Source: JBJKRW01 sp046704445 (lineage in GTDB: Bacteria > Patescibacteriota > Microgenomatia > UBA1406 > GWC2-37-13). From it: DNA of 13,044 nt. The stretch is taken from assembly GCA_046704445.1 (NCBI GenBank), contig JBJKRW010000098.1, positions 1 through 13,044 of the forward strand, in the 5' to 3' direction. Position 1 is the first letter of the stretch. Each line of letters opens with the position of its first letter. Shown here piece after piece: positions 6,493 to 12,503 of the stretch. The notes beneath the pieces were generated by a model. It did not search any database. It saw only the letters and a program-made list of their open reading frames with translations, and was not told where the DNA came from. The translations under genes were made by a program, and so were the position numbers.

Positions 6493-7812
6493 CTAAAGCG
6501 AAGAGGCGCTTAACTGATTGGCTTCGGAAACCATTCCCGCGTTTAGGGTTCCGAATTGCGTGGGAGAAGCATGAACCGAGTCATAATATTCCTCCGGAGT
6601 AAGAATCTGCTTTGCCATAGCATACACTGCCGCATTCCAGAGATGGTGGGTTCGTCTGGGATCAAATTCCCCTCCTCCGTTGTTTGACTCGGCATTCCGG
6701 GTCCGCTGAAGGTCTGCGATCTTTTCCTTCCAGAAACCATGATCGCGGTCCAGCCTTCCGAATGCCGCAAATCTTGCAGCTGCGGACATAACCGGCCATT
6801 CCGCACCGTTCTGGTATGTTCCCGGCGGGTAAGATTCATTAAATTCTTTCGGATCAAGCGGGGCTCCGTTTTCTTTGCTCACCACCATAAAATCCGTACG
6901 ACTTAACCGGTTAAACGACTGATATGTTTTTTTTAGGGTATCGGGATCAAGCATCCGTTCACCGAAAACCCATTGGGATAAAAATTCTCCGAAAAGCGAG
7001 CTTACGTCTACGTAAGGAATATTCCTGCTCATCTGAAGCCTGCCCGACGAATGTACAAGCTGATTATAGCGTTCAACAGCCAGACGGAGTTCTCCCTGTT
7101 CCAGATCAAGGCCCAAAAATCCGGCAGCCTGCAACGCCGCAGCATATATTCCCTGGTTATACGTTACTACGTCTTTCTGATGGAAATCAAATGCATCAAA
7201 CCAACTGTGTTCTATGCCCTTTCCGGTATAGAACATGCCGTCGTTAACATGGGTTCTTATCTCATTTAGAACGTCCTGCAACGCTTCTTTTTCGTTCGGA
7301 AGGGTATCGTAAGAATCTATCCTTCTCCCTTTTTTTGCTATTTTCGCCCGCCAGATAAGCGCAAGCGCATTCGATTCGTCGTCAAAAAACCACATTCTGT
7401 TTCCGGTCAATTCTCCACCCATCAATCTTGTGGTGGGAACATGCCCCGTATTGCTTCTGTGCTCCAGAAACTTATTCAAAAGATACAGTTCGGTTGTGGC
7501 ATCATCCAAAGCAAGACATCCTACAAATTGATCCCGAAGCCAGCTGTCCATATGAAAAGGGCTTGCCCTCAAGGAAGCCTCATGAGGAAAAAAAATAGTA
7601 TTATGTGCAATAAGCGCGTGACCGGGGTCGCTGGGATTCAGTCTTCCGGACAACCAATCTTTCAGTTGAGAAACTTCGGGCGAAAAAGCCTCTTGCGGAA
7701 GTCTGCGGACAAAGCGCTTGAGATAAGGTCGCATGAGTTTTAATCCTCTTCTCAATCCCACTGTTTGTATGTCTTTTCTCCCTGTTTCGAATCCGGGTTG
7801 TCGCATCGACAT
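6493..7812 (-). CDS. Six-hairpin ((alpha/alpha)6) glycosidase-like protein
   Basis: The protein has 439 residues. Seen: repeated helix pairs with the aromatic and acidic loop motifs of (alpha/alpha)6-barrel glycosidases. These are D89-S-W91-L-R93-D94-Q, H202-S-W-F-D206-A-F-D209, DVVTYNQGIYAAAL (about 214-227) and P330-G-T-Y-Q-N-G-A-E338-W-P340. A WxRD loop and a Y-x-N-G-x-x-W-P loop occur in GH15/GH63/GH100-like and debranching-type enzymes. D94, D206/D209 and E338 are possible catalytic acids (inference). No signal peptide or membrane helix is seen, so the protein is probably cytoplasmic. The substrate is unknown, possibly a storage or glycan-derived alpha-glucoside. The gene follows the Nudix gene by 42 bp on the same strand but has its own TATAAT. 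The start at 7812 is chosen because of that box. A second ATG (7806) is possible. Confidence 0.6.
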   Translation of the reverse strand: MSMRQPGFETGRKDIQTVGLRRGLKLMRPYLKRFVRRLPQEAFSPEVSQLKDWLSGRLNPSDPGHALIAHNTIFFPHEASLRASPFHMDSWLRDQFVGCLALDDATTELYLLNKFLEHRSNTGHVPTTRLMGGELTGNRMWFFDDESNALALIWRAKIAKKGRRIDSYDTLPNEKEALQDVLNEIRTHVNDGMFYTGKGIEHSWFDAFDFHQKDVVTYNQGIYAAALQAAGFLGLDLEQGELRLAVERYNQLVHSSGRLQMSRNIPYVDVSSLFGEFLSQWVFGERMLDPDTLKKTYQSFNRLSRTDFMVVSKENGAPLDPKEFNESYPPGTYQNGAEWPVMSAAARFAAFGRLDRDHGFWKEKIADLQRTRNAESNNGGGEFDPRRTHHLWNAAVYAMAKQILTPEEYYDSVHASPTQFGTLNAGMVSEANQLSASSL

Positions 7813-7821
7813 GATGCGCCT

Positions 7822-7827
7822 ATTATA
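7822..7827 (-). promoter_or_regulatory. -10 box just upstream of the six-hairpin gene
   Basis: TATAAT on the minus strand (7827-7822) ends 9 nt before the ATG at 7812, preceded by CGG rather than TGN. The expected RNA leader is 0-3 nt. No -35 box is seen at 16-18 nt. Confidence 0.5.
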
Positions 7828-7854
7828 CCGTACGGACGGCAGAACTGCAGAGGA

Positions 7855-8268
7855 TCATCGCATCAATCCTAACGCTTCAAACAGCTTTGTTGTCGGCCTT
7901 GAAAAGTTTTTCTTCACGAATTCTTTTTTTCTTAACCATATTAACTCATGTATATCGTCTCCTGCTTTTGCCTTGCCCGATGCGTAATCAACCCGGTATT
8001 GCAAGAATACATAATGGGTCATTTCTCCGTGTTTGTCGGGTTCATAGTCTTCGTCAAATCCCAGCGGTATAATGTGTCTGACGGAAATCCCGGTCTCTTC
8101 ACGGATCTCCCGCACTAAAGCCTGCTCCAGCGTTTCTTTTTCCAAATTCACTCCTCCTCCGATAATCAACCACGTATTCGGATAGGGACCGGTGTTTTTT
8201 CTTTTTCTGCCGAACAGATAATATGCGCCTTTTCTTATCACCGCACTCACGCATATACGCGTTTTCAT
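7855..8268 (-). CDS. Nudix hydrolase
   Basis: The protein has 137 residues, the size of a single-domain Nudix enzyme. It hydrolyses a nucleoside diphosphate linked to another moiety. The Nudix box GX5EX7REUXEEXGU is perfect at residues 39-61: G39, E45, R53-E54-I-R-E57-E58-T-G60-I. The glutamates of REIREE bind the catalytic Mg2+. The N-terminal strand (CVSAVIRKGAYYLFGRK) and the loop NTWLIIGGGV before the box are typical of the fold. Substrate specificity cannot be predicted. Candidates are a damaged nucleotide or a nucleotide sugar. It lies 64 bp downstream of glyA on the same strand and upstream of the six-hairpin glycosidase-like gene. The gap to glyA contains an inverted repeat, GGATAAA (8301-8307) / TTTATCC (8323-8329), of unclear role. 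No Shine-Dalgarno is present. Confidence 0.92.
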   Translation of the reverse strand: MKTRICVSAVIRKGAYYLFGRKRKNTGPYPNTWLIIGGGVNLEKETLEQALVREIREETGISVRHIIPLGFDEDYEPDKHGEMTHYVFLQYRVDYASGKAKAGDDIHELIWLRKKEFVKKNFSRPTTKLFEALGLMR

Positions 8269-8332
8269 AATACAATAATTAACCTTTCATAATGTGCTGC
8301 GGATAAACCGTATGTATATTTATTTATCCTCA

Positions 8333-9658
8333 TTACGGGATCTTGAATTTTACCGCAAAACGCCTTACTTCCTGTTTCATCCGTTTTATTTCGGGTATTT
8401 TCCGAACGACTTTTTCGAAATCGGCGATATACTGCTTTCTCTCTTCCTTATGTTCGGGCAGACGGTAATTTTTTATAAGATCTATGGTTCTCAGCATAAC
8501 CGACCCGATGATCCTCATTTCTTTTTCCTTCATACCCCGGGTTGTCGAGGCCGGAGTTCCAAGGCGTACTCCCGAGGGATAAAACGGAGAAGAAGGTTCT
8601 CCGGGAATGGTGTTTTTATTCATGGTCAATCCCACCATATCCAGCGCTTTTTGAGCGAATACCCCTCCGCCCGATCCGAGAACGGTAGTAAGATCAACCA
8701 GCATCAGATGATTTTCGCTTCTTGATCCTACAAGTCTTAATCCGCCGTTCATAAGGGTTTCCGCAAGCGCTTTGGAATTTTTTACGATCTGGTGCGCATA
8801 TTTTTTGAAAGACGGCTGCATTGCCTCGTAAAGAGCGATTGCAATTGCGGCGGTCGTATTGTCGTGCGGACCCCCCTGCAGTCCCGGAAACACAGCCTTG
8901 TCGATTTTTTTAGCCAAATCCGGATCTTTTTTTAATCCTTTATCCGTTACCATTATCATCCCTCCTCTGGGACCCCTAAGCGTTTTGTGCGTCGTGGTTG
9001 TCACGATATGCGCGTAAGGAACCGGAGACGGATGAACCCCTCCTATTATGAGTCCGGCAATATGTGCGATATCTGCAGCCAGATACGCACCGACCTCGTC
9101 CGCCATTTCCGCAAATTTTTTATAATCAAATATCAACGGATGCGCGGTTCCTCCGACCCAGATCAATTTCGGCCGATTTGCTTTGATGAGTTTCCTAATC
9201 TCACCGAAATCAAAAAGATCCTCTTGTTTTCCGGCATGCGCTTTTACTCCGTATTGAACACTTTTGAAAAAAAATCCCGTCGCGGAAACGTTATGACCGT
9301 GTGTTAAATGACCGCCTGCCGTAAGCGCCTGACCCATGATTGTGTCACCGGGACGGCATACCGCCATATACACCGCAAAATTTGCCGGAGAACCCGAATA
9401 AGGCTGCACGTTGACATAAGGAACTTTGAAAAGCTTTTTTGCCCGTTCCTGGGCGATAATTTCAACATCGTCTACGTTTTCGTTGCCTCCGTAATAACGT
9501 TTTTTCGGGTATCCTTCGGAATACTTATTGACGAAATACGAGGAAAGTACGCTCCTCACCTGGAATGAAGCGTAATTTTCGGAAGGAATAAGCTCAATTC
9601 CCTCTTTTTGCCGCTTTTCCTCTTTCTTTACTAACCGGAATATTTTGTTATCTTTCAT
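8333..9658 (-). CDS. glyA: Serine hydroxymethyltransferase
   Basis: The protein has 441 residues, full length for bacterial SHMT. It is a PLP enzyme that converts serine plus tetrahydrofolate to glycine plus 5,10-methylene-THF in the cytoplasm. Seen: the N-terminal IELIPSENYAS motif (about 21-31), the substrate loop NKYSEGYPKKRYYGG (44-58), GGHLTHGH (115-122), D196-I-A-H199-I-A-G that stacks on and holds the cofactor, and the Schiff-base lysine K225 in TTTTHKTLRGPRGG. The C-terminal SGVRLGTPASTTRGM contains the carboxylate-binding Arg. All key residues are present, so it should be active. It is the first gene of the minus-strand block glyA, Nudix, six-hairpin. Unlike most genes here, its best promoter lies about 75 nt upstream of the start. 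The ATG at 9658 is chosen because the SHMT N-terminus follows at the right distance. Confidence 0.98.
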   Translation of the reverse strand: MKDNKIFRLVKKEEKRQKEGIELIPSENYASFQVRSVLSSYFVNKYSEGYPKKRYYGGNENVDDVEIIAQERAKKLFKVPYVNVQPYSGSPANFAVYMAVCRPGDTIMGQALTAGGHLTHGHNVSATGFFFKSVQYGVKAHAGKQEDLFDFGEIRKLIKANRPKLIWVGGTAHPLIFDYKKFAEMADEVGAYLAADIAHIAGLIIGGVHPSPVPYAHIVTTTTHKTLRGPRGGMIMVTDKGLKKDPDLAKKIDKAVFPGLQGGPHDNTTAAIAIALYEAMQPSFKKYAHQIVKNSKALAETLMNGGLRLVGSRSENHLMLVDLTTVLGSGGGVFAQKALDMVGLTMNKNTIPGEPSSPFYPSGVRLGTPASTTRGMKEKEMRIIGSVMLRTIDLIKNYRLPEHKEERKQYIADFEKVVRKIPEIKRMKQEVRRFAVKFKIP

Positions 9659-9738
9659 GGTTGATTTAAAAAAAATAGTAATCAGATTTGTTGAAGAAGA
9701 ATTTCCGGAAGAAGGATTCAGTATGTCATGTTGGTACC

Positions 9739-9767
9739 ATAATAGTAAAACTATTTTTAAAATGCAA
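9739..9767 (-). promoter_or_regulatory. -35/-10 promoter for glyA
   Basis: On the minus strand: TTGCAT (9767-9762), a 17-nt spacer and TATTAT (9744-9739). Transcription should begin near 9732, giving a leader of about 74 nt before the ATG at 9658. The leader contains the palindrome TTCCGGAA flanked by CTTCTT repeats but no recognised riboswitch. The region overlaps the promoter of the divergent 9785 gene. Confidence 0.55.
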
Positions 9768-9771
9768 GAGG

Positions 9772-9777
9772 TATAAT
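9772..9777 (+). promoter_or_regulatory. -10 box, leaderless start of the 9785 gene
   Basis: TATAAT (9772-9777) ends 7 nt before the ATG at 9785, so the RNA would begin at the start codon. It is preceded by AGG rather than TGN, and no -35 is evident. It lies 4 bp from the -35 box of the divergent glyA promoter. Confidence 0.55.
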
Positions 9778-9784
9778 AGAGAAT

Positions 9785-10090
9785 ATGATTTACGGATTAA
9801 TGGGAGCAAATATTCTGATGCTCGCCGCATTTATCTGGCGTCTGCCTACCCTTCCGCCGCAGATCCCGCTTTTTTATTCACGCGCCTGGGGCGAAGACCA
9901 GTTGGCAGATTCCTGGATGATTATGCTCATCCCTTTTCTCATCAACCTTCTTATTATTTTTAATCACTTTCTGTACGGAAAATTTTTCGCAGGAAACGAA
10001 TTCATGAGAAAAGTTTTCGATTATGTAAACGTATTCATTATTGTCGCGTTTACCGCGATTTTCCTTAAAATATTATTTCTGGTTACCTGA
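9785..10090 (+). CDS. Small 3-TM membrane protein, DUF1648-like
   Basis: The protein has 101 residues with three hydrophobic segments (about 3-18, 43-61 and 76-99). After the first helix comes LPPQIPLFYSRAWGEDQLAD (residues 23-42). An L-P-x-x-I-P-x-x-Y/H...W-G segment after TM1 resembles the DUF1648 signature, in which a helix is followed by a conserved Pro-rich loop. The function is unknown. It is 5 bp upstream of the phosphoglycosyl transferase gene, with no room for a promoter, so the two are certainly co-transcribed, and a role at the membrane alongside that enzyme is possible (inference). The start is supported by the -10 box 7 nt upstream. Confidence 0.75.
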   Translation: MIYGLMGANILMLAAFIWRLPTLPPQIPLFYSRAWGEDQLADSWMIMLIPFLINLLIIFNHFLYGKFFAGNEFMRKVFDYVNVFIIVAFTAIFLKILFLVT

Positions 10091-10095
10091 CAATT

Positions 10096-11154
10096 ATGCA
10101 GCATATTCTTATTCTCATTGTCTCCACACTCGTTTCGTTCCTCTTAACCATACCCACCGTAGAATATGCAAAAAAATTCGGCCTGGTAACCGACAAAAGA
10201 AAAAGGCACCACCCTGCCCATACCCACACGGGAATCATACCCCGCGGCGGAGGAATTCCTATTTTTCTGACAATATTACTGACAACTTTATTCCTCATTC
10301 CTCTCAACAAAATATTGATCGGTGTACTTATTGCGGGCTTTCTTCTTACGGCGCTCGGAATTCTTGACGATTATGTTGACCTTTCTCCTTACTGGAGATT
10401 TGGAGCCAATCTTCTGATTGCGGCGATCGTGATCGGATTCGGACTTGGAATTCCGTACATATCCAGCCCGTTTGGCGGTGTTATACAGCTGAATCGCTGG
10501 CAAATTCCGATCCACCTCATGGGTACCCACAGCATTTGGATTGTTGCGGATCTTCTTGCTATTATCTGGCTTACCTGGACAACCAATATGGTTAACTGGA
10601 GTAAAGGCGTGGACGGACAACTTCCGGGTTTTGTGGCAATCGCCGGAATATTTCTCGGCCTTCTTTCCCAGCGGTTTGTTGCTCATGATATTAGCGTTCA
10701 GGCGGTCAGTCTGTTGTCATTTACTGTTGCGGGAGCATATCTAGGATTCCTTCCTTTTAATTTTTATCCGCAGAAAATTATGCCCGGATACGGCGGAGGC
10801 GCATTGGCAGGCTTTATGCTGGGAATATTATCCATTTTATCGTTCGGAAAACTGGGCACTGCCATTCTCGTTCTTTCCATCCCCATGATCGATGCCACGT
10901 ATGCGGTTATACGGAGACTGAAAAACAAGCATTCTCCTTTTAAAGCGGACTGGGGACATTTTCATCATCGCTTGCTTGAAATAGGATGGGGAAAGCGGAG
11001 AATTGCGGTTTTTTATTGGCTGGTAACACTTATTCTGGGAATATCCAGCCTTTTTCTGAAAGGAATGGAAAAACTTATCGCTTTTTCTACCACCGCAATA
11101 CTGCTTCTCGTGTTTATGATTCTCATTGAACGGATGAAGCATATCCGCATATAA
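10096..11154 (+). CDS. MraY/WecA-family polyprenyl-phosphate sugar-1-phosphate transferase with atypical active site
   Basis: The protein has 352 residues and about ten membrane helices. The family transfers a sugar-1-phosphate from a UDP-sugar to undecaprenyl phosphate on the cytoplasmic face, the first step of peptidoglycan or surface-glycan synthesis. Seen: HTGIIPRGGGIPIF after TM1, D91-D92-Y-V-D95 (the Mg-binding DDxxD), N164-M-V-N167-W-S-K170-G-V-D173-G, M229-P-G-Y232-G-G-G, I-D-A-T-Y-A-V-I-R-R, and H288-F-H-H-R-L293, the His-rich loop of WecA/TagO types. The family norm is N-x-x-N-x-x-D-G-x-D-G and M-G-D-x-G-S. Here the first Asp is K170 and the last is Y232, so two expected catalytic acids are missing. 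The His loop favours WecA/TagO over MraY. It may be a divergent enzyme with a changed mechanism or substrate, or a non-catalytic relative. It is in an operon with the 9785 gene. Confidence 0.88.
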   Translation: MQHILILIVSTLVSFLLTIPTVEYAKKFGLVTDKRKRHHPAHTHTGIIPRGGGIPIFLTILLTTLFLIPLNKILIGVLIAGFLLTALGILDDYVDLSPYWRFGANLLIAAIVIGFGLGIPYISSPFGGVIQLNRWQIPIHLMGTHSIWIVADLLAIIWLTWTTNMVNWSKGVDGQLPGFVAIAGIFLGLLSQRFVAHDISVQAVSLLSFTVAGAYLGFLPFNFYPQKIMPGYGGGALAGFMLGILSILSFGKLGTAILVLSIPMIDATYAVIRRLKNKHSPFKADWGHFHHRLLEIGWGKRRIAVFYWLVTLILGISSLFLKGMEKLIAFSTTAILLLVFMILIERMKHIRI

Positions 11155-11214
11155 AACTTTACGGTCAGGAACGCTCCATACGCATATCTTTTGCTTTTGA
11201 CGATATGCGGATAT
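11141..11214. repeat. Perfect 12-bp inverted repeat with alternative inner hairpin
   Basis: ATATCCGCATAT (11141-11152, over the stop codon of the transferase gene) and ATATGCGGATAT (11203-11214) are exact reverse complements, 50 nt apart. The right copy can also pair with an inner partner: CGCATATC (11181-11188) with GATATGCG (11202-11209), 8 bp with a 13-nt loop. The two pairings exclude each other. The right copy sits in the miaB promoter between its -35-like and -10 boxes. It may be an operator pair or an RNA switch in a read-through transcript. No T-tract follows, so a plain terminator is unlikely. Confidence 0.6.
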
Positions 11215-11227
11215 AATGTGCTACAAT
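11197..11227 (+). promoter_or_regulatory. Promoter for miaB
   Basis: TGC-TACAAT (TG 11219-11220, hexamer 11222-11227) is an extended -10. TTGACG (11197-11202) lies 19 nt upstream, a long spacer, so the -35 is uncertain. TATAAT at 11212-11217 is a competing -10. With the first choice the leader is about 12 nt before the ATG at 11247, with no Shine-Dalgarno. The right arm of the 12-bp inverted repeat fills most of the spacer. Confidence 0.5.
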
Positions 11228-11246
11228 GATTGGTTGAGTAAAACTT

Positions 11247-12503
11247 ATGAAATCTAAATATCTTGTCAAGACCTTCGGCTGCCAGCAAAACAAGGCGGAT
11301 TCGGAACGCATCGAATCGACGTTTGCCTCACGGGGAATGAAAAAAGCCCATGATTACGGAGATGCCGACTATGTGGTAATCAATACTTGCATGATCAGAC
11401 AGTCCGCTGAAAATCGCGTATACGGACTGGTCAACAATCTTGCCAAATTAAAAACCGCCAATTCCAAATTGAAAATTGTTGTTACCGGTTGTATGATCGG
11501 ACTGGCCTTCAGGGACAAAAGCGGCAAATTTCTGCAAAGAATCAGAACTCTTATGCCTGCGGTTGACGAATTCATGCCCATTGAAGAAATAGGCTTCGAT
11601 AACCAACCGGTGCGACAAGATGAAAAAAACGCATGGATTCCGATTTCAAACGGCTGCAACAATTTCTGTACGTTTTGTGTGGTCCCGTTTACGCGCGGAA
11701 GGGAAATCAGCAGACCGTACGAAGATATCGTCCGCGAAGCAACGGATCTCAAATCAAGAGACTATGAAAACATCACGCTGCTTGGACAGAACGTGAACTC
11801 GTATGGAGCCGACCTTCTGGTTGGTGAAAAAAATATCCAGATTATGAGAGATATCAAAAACACCGTATATTTCAAACCGGAGGTAAAAATTAATAAATCA
11901 TCATTGAATGAAAACTTGAAATCGAAAATTGAGAACTATAAACCGGTATACGTAAAACATTTAGGAAGGTACCGCATTCCCACATTATTCCCTCACCTTT
12001 TGGAAGAAATTGCCCGTATGGGATTTAAAAAAATAGATTTCATATCCTCCAATCCCTGGGATTTCTCGGATGAACTCATCGAAGTAATAGCCAGAAACAA
12101 AAACATAACCAGAACCGTACATTTGCCCGTACAATCAGGGGACGACAACGTACTGAAACGAATGAACAGATGGTATACGCGCGACGAGTATCTTAAACTT
12201 GTCACAAAGTTAAAATCAAAAATAAAAAATTTGCAGCTGACTACGGATATCATCGTCGGCTTTTGCGGGGAAACCGATGAAGAATTCGCCAATACAAAAA
12301 CTCTTTGCGGTCAGGTGCAATTTCAAACCGCGTTTATCTCAATGTATTCGCCCCGGTTCAACACTGCGGCAACAAAAGTGTTTCACGACGATGTTCCGTT
12401 TGAGGTAAAAAAGAAACGCTGGCAAATACTGGAAAATCTTATCAATAAACCCACTCTTGCAAAAAAACGTCAGATCTCCATAACGCATACCAAAGGCAGA
12501 TGA
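11247..12503 (+). CDS. miaB: tRNA-2-methylthio-N6-(dimethylallyl)adenosine synthase, MiaB type
   Basis: The protein has 418 residues. It is a radical-SAM enzyme that adds a methylthio group to i6A37 of tRNAs reading UNN codons. Seen: an N-terminal MTTase domain with the three cluster cysteines C12 (TFGCQQNKADSERI, MiaB-like), C48 (NTCMIR) and C82 (TGCMIG); then the radical-SAM CxxxCxxC C137-NNF-C141-TF-C144 followed by VVPFTRGREISRP; LLGQNVNSYG; HLPVQSGDDNVLKRMNR; and DIIVGFCGETDEEF, where the usual P of GFPGET is C. Two features are odd. An insertion of about 45 residues (about 190-240) splits the radical-SAM domain. The protein also stops about 25 residues after KKKRWQILENL, leaving no room for the C-terminal TRAM domain that normally helps bind tRNA. 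The last 34 bp overlap the convergent endonuclease gene. Confidence 0.88.
   Translation: MKSKYLVKTFGCQQNKADSERIESTFASRGMKKAHDYGDADYVVINTCMIRQSAENRVYGLVNNLAKLKTANSKLKIVVTGCMIGLAFRDKSGKFLQRIRTLMPAVDEFMPIEEIGFDNQPVRQDEKNAWIPISNGCNNFCTFCVVPFTRGREISRPYEDIVREATDLKSRDYENITLLGQNVNSYGADLLVGEKNIQIMRDIKNTVYFKPEVKINKSSLNENLKSKIENYKPVYVKHLGRYRIPTLFPHLLEEIARMGFKKIDFISSNPWDFSDELIEVIARNKNITRTVHLPVQSGDDNVLKRMNRWYTRDEYLKLVTKLKSKIKNLQLTTDIIVGFCGETDEEFANTKTLCGQVQFQTAFISMYSPRFNTAATKVFHDDVPFEVKKKRWQILENLINKPTLAKKRQISITHTKGR

Noticed and set aside
8301..8329. GGATAAA/TTTATCC hairpin as a glyA terminator
   Set aside because: The stem is 7 bp with a 15-nt loop and no T-tract follows on the minus strand. Recorded only as an unexplained inverted repeat.
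9688..9963. Open frame on the plus strand overlapping the 9785 gene
   Set aside because: It overlaps a better supported membrane protein in another frame, its product looks random (charged, then histidine-rich), and it starts inside the glyA leader.
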